Source of the DNA: Bacilli bacterium
Lineage (GTDB): Bacteria > Bacillota_I > Bacilli_A > RF39 > UBA660
DNA: 7,911 bases
Direction: 5' to 3'
NCBI GenBank assembly: GCA_022793565.1
Contig: JAAWDC010000031.1
Span: 1-7,911, forward strand
Below the pieces are notes generated by a model. It did not search any database and was not told where the DNA came from. It was given only the letters and a program-made list of their open reading frames with translations. Of the stretch, positions 5,772 to 7,911 are shown piece after piece (positions within the stretch are counted from its first letter, which is position 1; each line of letters opens with the position of its first letter). Position numbers and translations under genes: made by a program.

Positions 5772-6248
5772 ATGTCAAAAGTTGCGAATGTTCTTATGAT
5801 GCTTGAATATTTAAGTACTGGAAGAAAATATAGTATTAAGGATCTTTCAGAGATGTTAGAAGTGTCTCCTAGAATGATTCGAGTATATAAAGATGAAATT
5901 GAAAAAGCTGGGATTTATATTGATACATTAAAAGGACCTTATGGAGGGTACGTATTAAATCAAGAAATTCATTTACCAAAAAGATTTATTACTCCCAATC
6001 CAATTAATGTTCAAAATAAGGAATTTTTAAATCTTATGAATCGTTCCATAAAAGAAAAGAGAAAATGTTTTATTGAGTATCTTTCCAAGGGGACTTCTGT
6101 TTCCAGAAGGATTATTCATCCATATGAGTTAATTTTATTTGGGAATGAGTGGGGTGTTGCGGCATATTGTGAATTACGCAATGAGATTCGACATTTTTAT
6201 ATAAATCGTATTTTATCTATTCAATTATTAGAAAATTTTAATAACTGA
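5772..6248 (+). CDS. Minimal HTH-WYL transcriptional regulator
   Basis: The 158-residue protein combines a winged helix-turn-helix (about 1-62: SIKDLSEMLEVSPRMIRVYK as the HTH and PYGGYVL as the wing) with a WYL domain (about 82-155). The WYL part has FLNLMNRSIKEKRKCFIEY, RIIHPYELILFGNEWGVAAYC and IRHFYINRI. Trp127 is kept, but the name-giving W-Y-L reads W-G-V. Typical YafY-type regulators are about 300 residues; this one lacks most of the linker helices and the C-terminal WCX extension. Only 54 bases follow before the next start, so no lost C-terminus can be hidden downstream. WYL domains bind small ligands or nucleic acid and often control defence or stress genes. AGGAGG (5757-5762) sets ATG 5772. 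It probably regulates the downstream pair or itself. Confidence 0.85.
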   Translation: MSKVANVLMMLEYLSTGRKYSIKDLSEMLEVSPRMIRVYKDEIEKAGIYIDTLKGPYGGYVLNQEIHLPKRFITPNPINVQNKEFLNLMNRSIKEKRKCFIEYLSKGTSVSRRIIHPYELILFGNEWGVAAYCELRNEIRHFYINRILSIQLLENFNN

Positions 6249-6259
6249 CATATATATTG

Positions 6260-6300
6260 CCTCTTTTTCTGTTACGATGAAAAGGAAAGAGAGGTTTTTT
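6260..6300 (+). terminator. Hairpin-U tract between the WYL and SIS genes, enclosing the SIS ribosome binding site
   Basis: CCTCTTTTTCT (6260-6270) can pair with GGAAAGAGAGG (6284-6294) over 11 bp including two G-U pairs, with a 13-nt loop, followed by TTTTTT (6295-6300). It has the form of a terminator for transcripts arriving from the WYL gene. The purine-rich GAGAGG (6289-6294) of the right arm is also the only ribosome binding site for ATG 6303, so the fold would hide it. Confidence 0.6.
6270..6278 (+). promoter_or_regulatory. Possible extended -10 element inside the hairpin loop
   Basis: TGTTACGAT reads as TGn plus TACGAT, an extended -10. Transcription would then begin near 6285, giving an 18-base leader that starts at the ribosome binding site and cannot form the hairpin. 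There is no good -35 at the proper distance; CTGACA at 6245-6250 is 22 bases away. Confidence 0.3.
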
Positions 6301-6302
6301 AC

Positions 6303-7334
6303 ATGAGAAAACATACATATACTGAGTGTGCAGAAATTAATTTTTCTAAGCTAGAAGAAAGACTTATGGCAATTAATAATCCAAACTTTACAAAAGCCGA
6401 TGAATTTAGAGAGATGCTATATAGTTTAATGGTGGATTATAGGCCAACCTTGATTATGGCTACTGGTGGATCTAAAGTTGTTGCATATTATTTGCAGCTT
6501 ATTTTGGAACAGATAGGACTTGGTGGTATGATTTGTGAAGTTATTGAGCCAAGAGATTATTTTTATAAAGAAAATATAAGGTTGTTTTCTAATCTAGTTG
6601 TAATATCTGCTAGTGGGAAGTCTAATGGGATTCAAGAGGCTGTTTCTGATTTTCCTGGAAATAAGTATTTAATATGTGAAGGGGAGAATTTCCTAGACTG
6701 TTCTTCTGTCTCTTGGAGTAATGAATGTTTTGAAAAAGAAAAAAGTTTTGTTTCTCTTGCGACTAGTTTAGGTCCAATTACACTTTTGTTAACTGCTATA
6801 CATTCTTTGAATTTAGAATTGTGTCCAGTGGAGATTCAGAGGATTAATGAAAAGGTTTTAGAACTTTTTTCTAAGAGTCAGGATAAAATTAGGGAGTTAT
6901 CTATTAATTTTCATAATGTGGATTTGATACAGGTTTTAAGTGGGTATGATACAAGAGCGTCTTCTAGTGTTCTAGAGTCTAATTTGGTGGAATCAGGAGC
7001 ATGTATACCAGTACTTCATGATAAAGGATCGTTTTGTCATGGACGAAGTAATCTGTTATTCCAAAATCCAGATAGTCAGTTTGTATATTTGACTCATAGA
7101 AGAAAAATGCTTGATCAAGTTCTTATGGATTGTCTAACTCTTGAATATTCGAATGTTTCAGTTTTTCATACAGAAGATTTGACGGATGATGTCTTTTGGA
7201 AAGAGTACTATTTAATTTTACAAATGTATTTTTTATCTAAAAAGATTGCTGAGGACAGGGGGATTGATTTGACACAGCCAGAGTATAATTCAAGTATTGT
7301 TCAAAAAACTTATAAATATAGAGGAGAAATGTAG
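6303..7334 (+). CDS. Tandem SIS-domain protein (phosphosugar isomerase/binding fold)
   Basis: The 343-residue protein contains two SIS domains, as in the GlmS isomerase half, FrlB and AgaS. SIS-1 has LIMATGGSKVVAYYL (50-64) and VVISASGKSNGIQEA (99-113), where SASGKS stands for the phosphate-binding S.SG.S/T loop, and SFVSLATSLGPITLLL (148-163). SIS-2 starts at about 207 with IQVLSGYDTRASSSVLESNLVE, where Glu225 and Glu230 are near the usual catalytic Glu. FCHGRSNLLF (244-253) corresponds to the E..HGP motif. The tail PEYNSSIVQKTYKY (326-339) resembles the C-terminal loop that closes the sugar site. It probably binds or isomerises a sugar phosphate, but the substrate cannot be told. The ribosome binding site GAGAGG lies in the hairpin arm just upstream. 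One base separates its stop from the HAM1-like gene. Confidence 0.85.
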   Translation: MRKHTYTECAEINFSKLEERLMAINNPNFTKADEFREMLYSLMVDYRPTLIMATGGSKVVAYYLQLILEQIGLGGMICEVIEPRDYFYKENIRLFSNLVVISASGKSNGIQEAVSDFPGNKYLICEGENFLDCSSVSWSNECFEKEKSFVSLATSLGPITLLLTAIHSLNLELCPVEIQRINEKVLELFSKSQDKIRELSINFHNVDLIQVLSGYDTRASSSVLESNLVESGACIPVLHDKGSFCHGRSNLLFQNPDSQFVYLTHRRKMLDQVLMDCLTLEYSNVSVFHTEDLTDDVFWKEYYLILQMYFLSKKIAEDRGIDLTQPEYNSSIVQKTYKYRGEM

Positions 7335-7335
7335 T

Positions 7336-7911
7336 ATGTGTAATTTAACTTATGTAAGTAGTAATCTTAATAAATATGTATCTGTAAAAGAACATTTTTT
7401 GAGGAATGAAATCGACGTTGATTTTTTTGAATGTGATCTATTTGAACCAGAAGTCAATGATATTGAAATTATTTCTAAAACAAAGGCTATGGAAGCTTAT
7501 GAAAAGTTAGGACGTCCTTGTTTTGTAGCAGATAGTGGTTTTTATATTGATCATTACCCAGAAAAGCCAGGTTATCCTGGTGCGTTTGCAAAGCGAAGTG
7601 GAGTTAGCTCAGATGTTTTATCTTTATTAAAAACTATGGAGAACGTTTGTGATCGGACTTGTCGTTTTGTTGATTGTTTGACATTTTATGATGGAGAAGA
7701 ATTTTATAGTTTTTATGGTGTTAGTGAGGGTTCTTTGGCATATTCAAAAAGAGGTGATAATGCTAAAAAAGCAAAATCTAATCTTTGGTATGTATTTGTT
7801 CCTAGAAATTGTCAAAAGACCTTGGCAGAAATGTCAGATGAGGAAAGGGAACAGCGTTTAGATGGGCATACTTCTGCTACAGAAATATTTATTGAGTGGT
7901 ATAAGACTGTG
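7336..7911 (+). CDS. Second HAM1/RdgB-like nucleotide pyrophosphatase (3' end beyond window)
   Basis: The frame is open to the window end, giving 192 residues, about full family length, so the stop is probably just outside. YVSSNLNKY (6-14) is the N-terminal ..T.N..K motif and SKTKAMEAYEKLG (47-59) the E..A..KA helix. CFVADSGFYID (62-72) followed by PGYPGAFAKRSG (78-89) is the family's DSGL...PG segment, with Asp66. FVPRN (154-158), TLAEMSDEEREQRL (162-175) and GHTSA (177-181) match the C-terminal FvP...T.AEM...E...SHR..A region; the His is kept and the Arg is Thr. It is clearly in the ITPase superfamily, keeping different motifs from the copy at 2814-3452, so the two are not recent duplicates. 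GAGGAG (7321-7326) precedes the ATG. Co-transcription with the SIS gene is very likely; the substrate is unknown. Confidence 0.78.
   Translation, partial: MCNLTYVSSNLNKYVSVKEHFLRNEIDVDFFECDLFEPEVNDIEIISKTKAMEAYEKLGRPCFVADSGFYIDHYPEKPGYPGAFAKRSGVSSDVLSLLKTMENVCDRTCRFVDCLTFYDGEEFYSFYGVSEGSLAYSKRGDNAKKAKSNLWYVFVPRNCQKTLAEMSDEEREQRLDGHTSATEIFIEWYKTV

Noticed and set aside
1..7911. tRNA, rRNA, CRISPR array, insertion sequence or integrase signature
   Set aside because: No direct-repeat array, transposase motif, flanking terminal repeats or cloverleaf-like segment was seen by eye on either strand; codon use looks alike across all genes.

Overview
This is an AT-rich, gene-dense chromosomal stretch with every supported gene on the + strand. 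Strong GGAGG/AGGTGAT-type ribosome binding sites, very short gaps and the rbgA...rnhB neighbourhood point to a low-GC Gram-positive bacterium (Firmicutes/Bacillota). I lean towards an Erysipelotrichia-like lineage, but nothing in the window proves that.

Positions 1-2103 hold a core block. It contains the 3' end of rbgA (50S ribosome assembly GTPase), a membrane-anchored lytic transglycosylase with an unrecognised N-terminal domain inserted between the two usual neighbours, and rnhB (RNase HII), which overlaps the transglycosylase gene by 7 nt. Positions 2128-2769 hold an Fe/Mn superoxide dismutase gene between two hairpins. Terminator-like hairpins lie on or beside the stop codons of rbgA, rnhB and the dismutase gene.

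Positions 2814-4131 form a two-gene unit: a divergent RdgB/HAM1 (ITPase)-fold protein and, one base later, a uracil-DNA-glycosylase-superfamily protein. This looks like a nucleotide-pool sanitation plus base-excision pair. Positions 4183-5712 form a second transcription unit with a plausible promoter and a terminator. It encodes an aldo/keto-reductase-fold protein that appears to have lost the catalytic Asp and Lys, followed by a small YdeN/RBBP9-like serine hydrolase.

Positions 5732-7911 hold the least familiar group: a very short HTH-WYL regulator, a tandem-SIS (sugar isomerase fold) protein, and a second, different HAM1-fold protein one base behind it that runs off the window end. Between the regulator and the SIS gene is a hairpin whose 3' arm contains the SIS ribosome binding site and whose loop contains a possible extended -10 element. 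A WYL regulator beside a co-expressed SIS/HAM1 pair is the best candidate here for an undescribed system, perhaps acting on a sugar-phosphate or a non-standard nucleotide. No mobile element, tRNA, rRNA or CRISPR array was seen. No gene-free stretch exceeds 300 bases.
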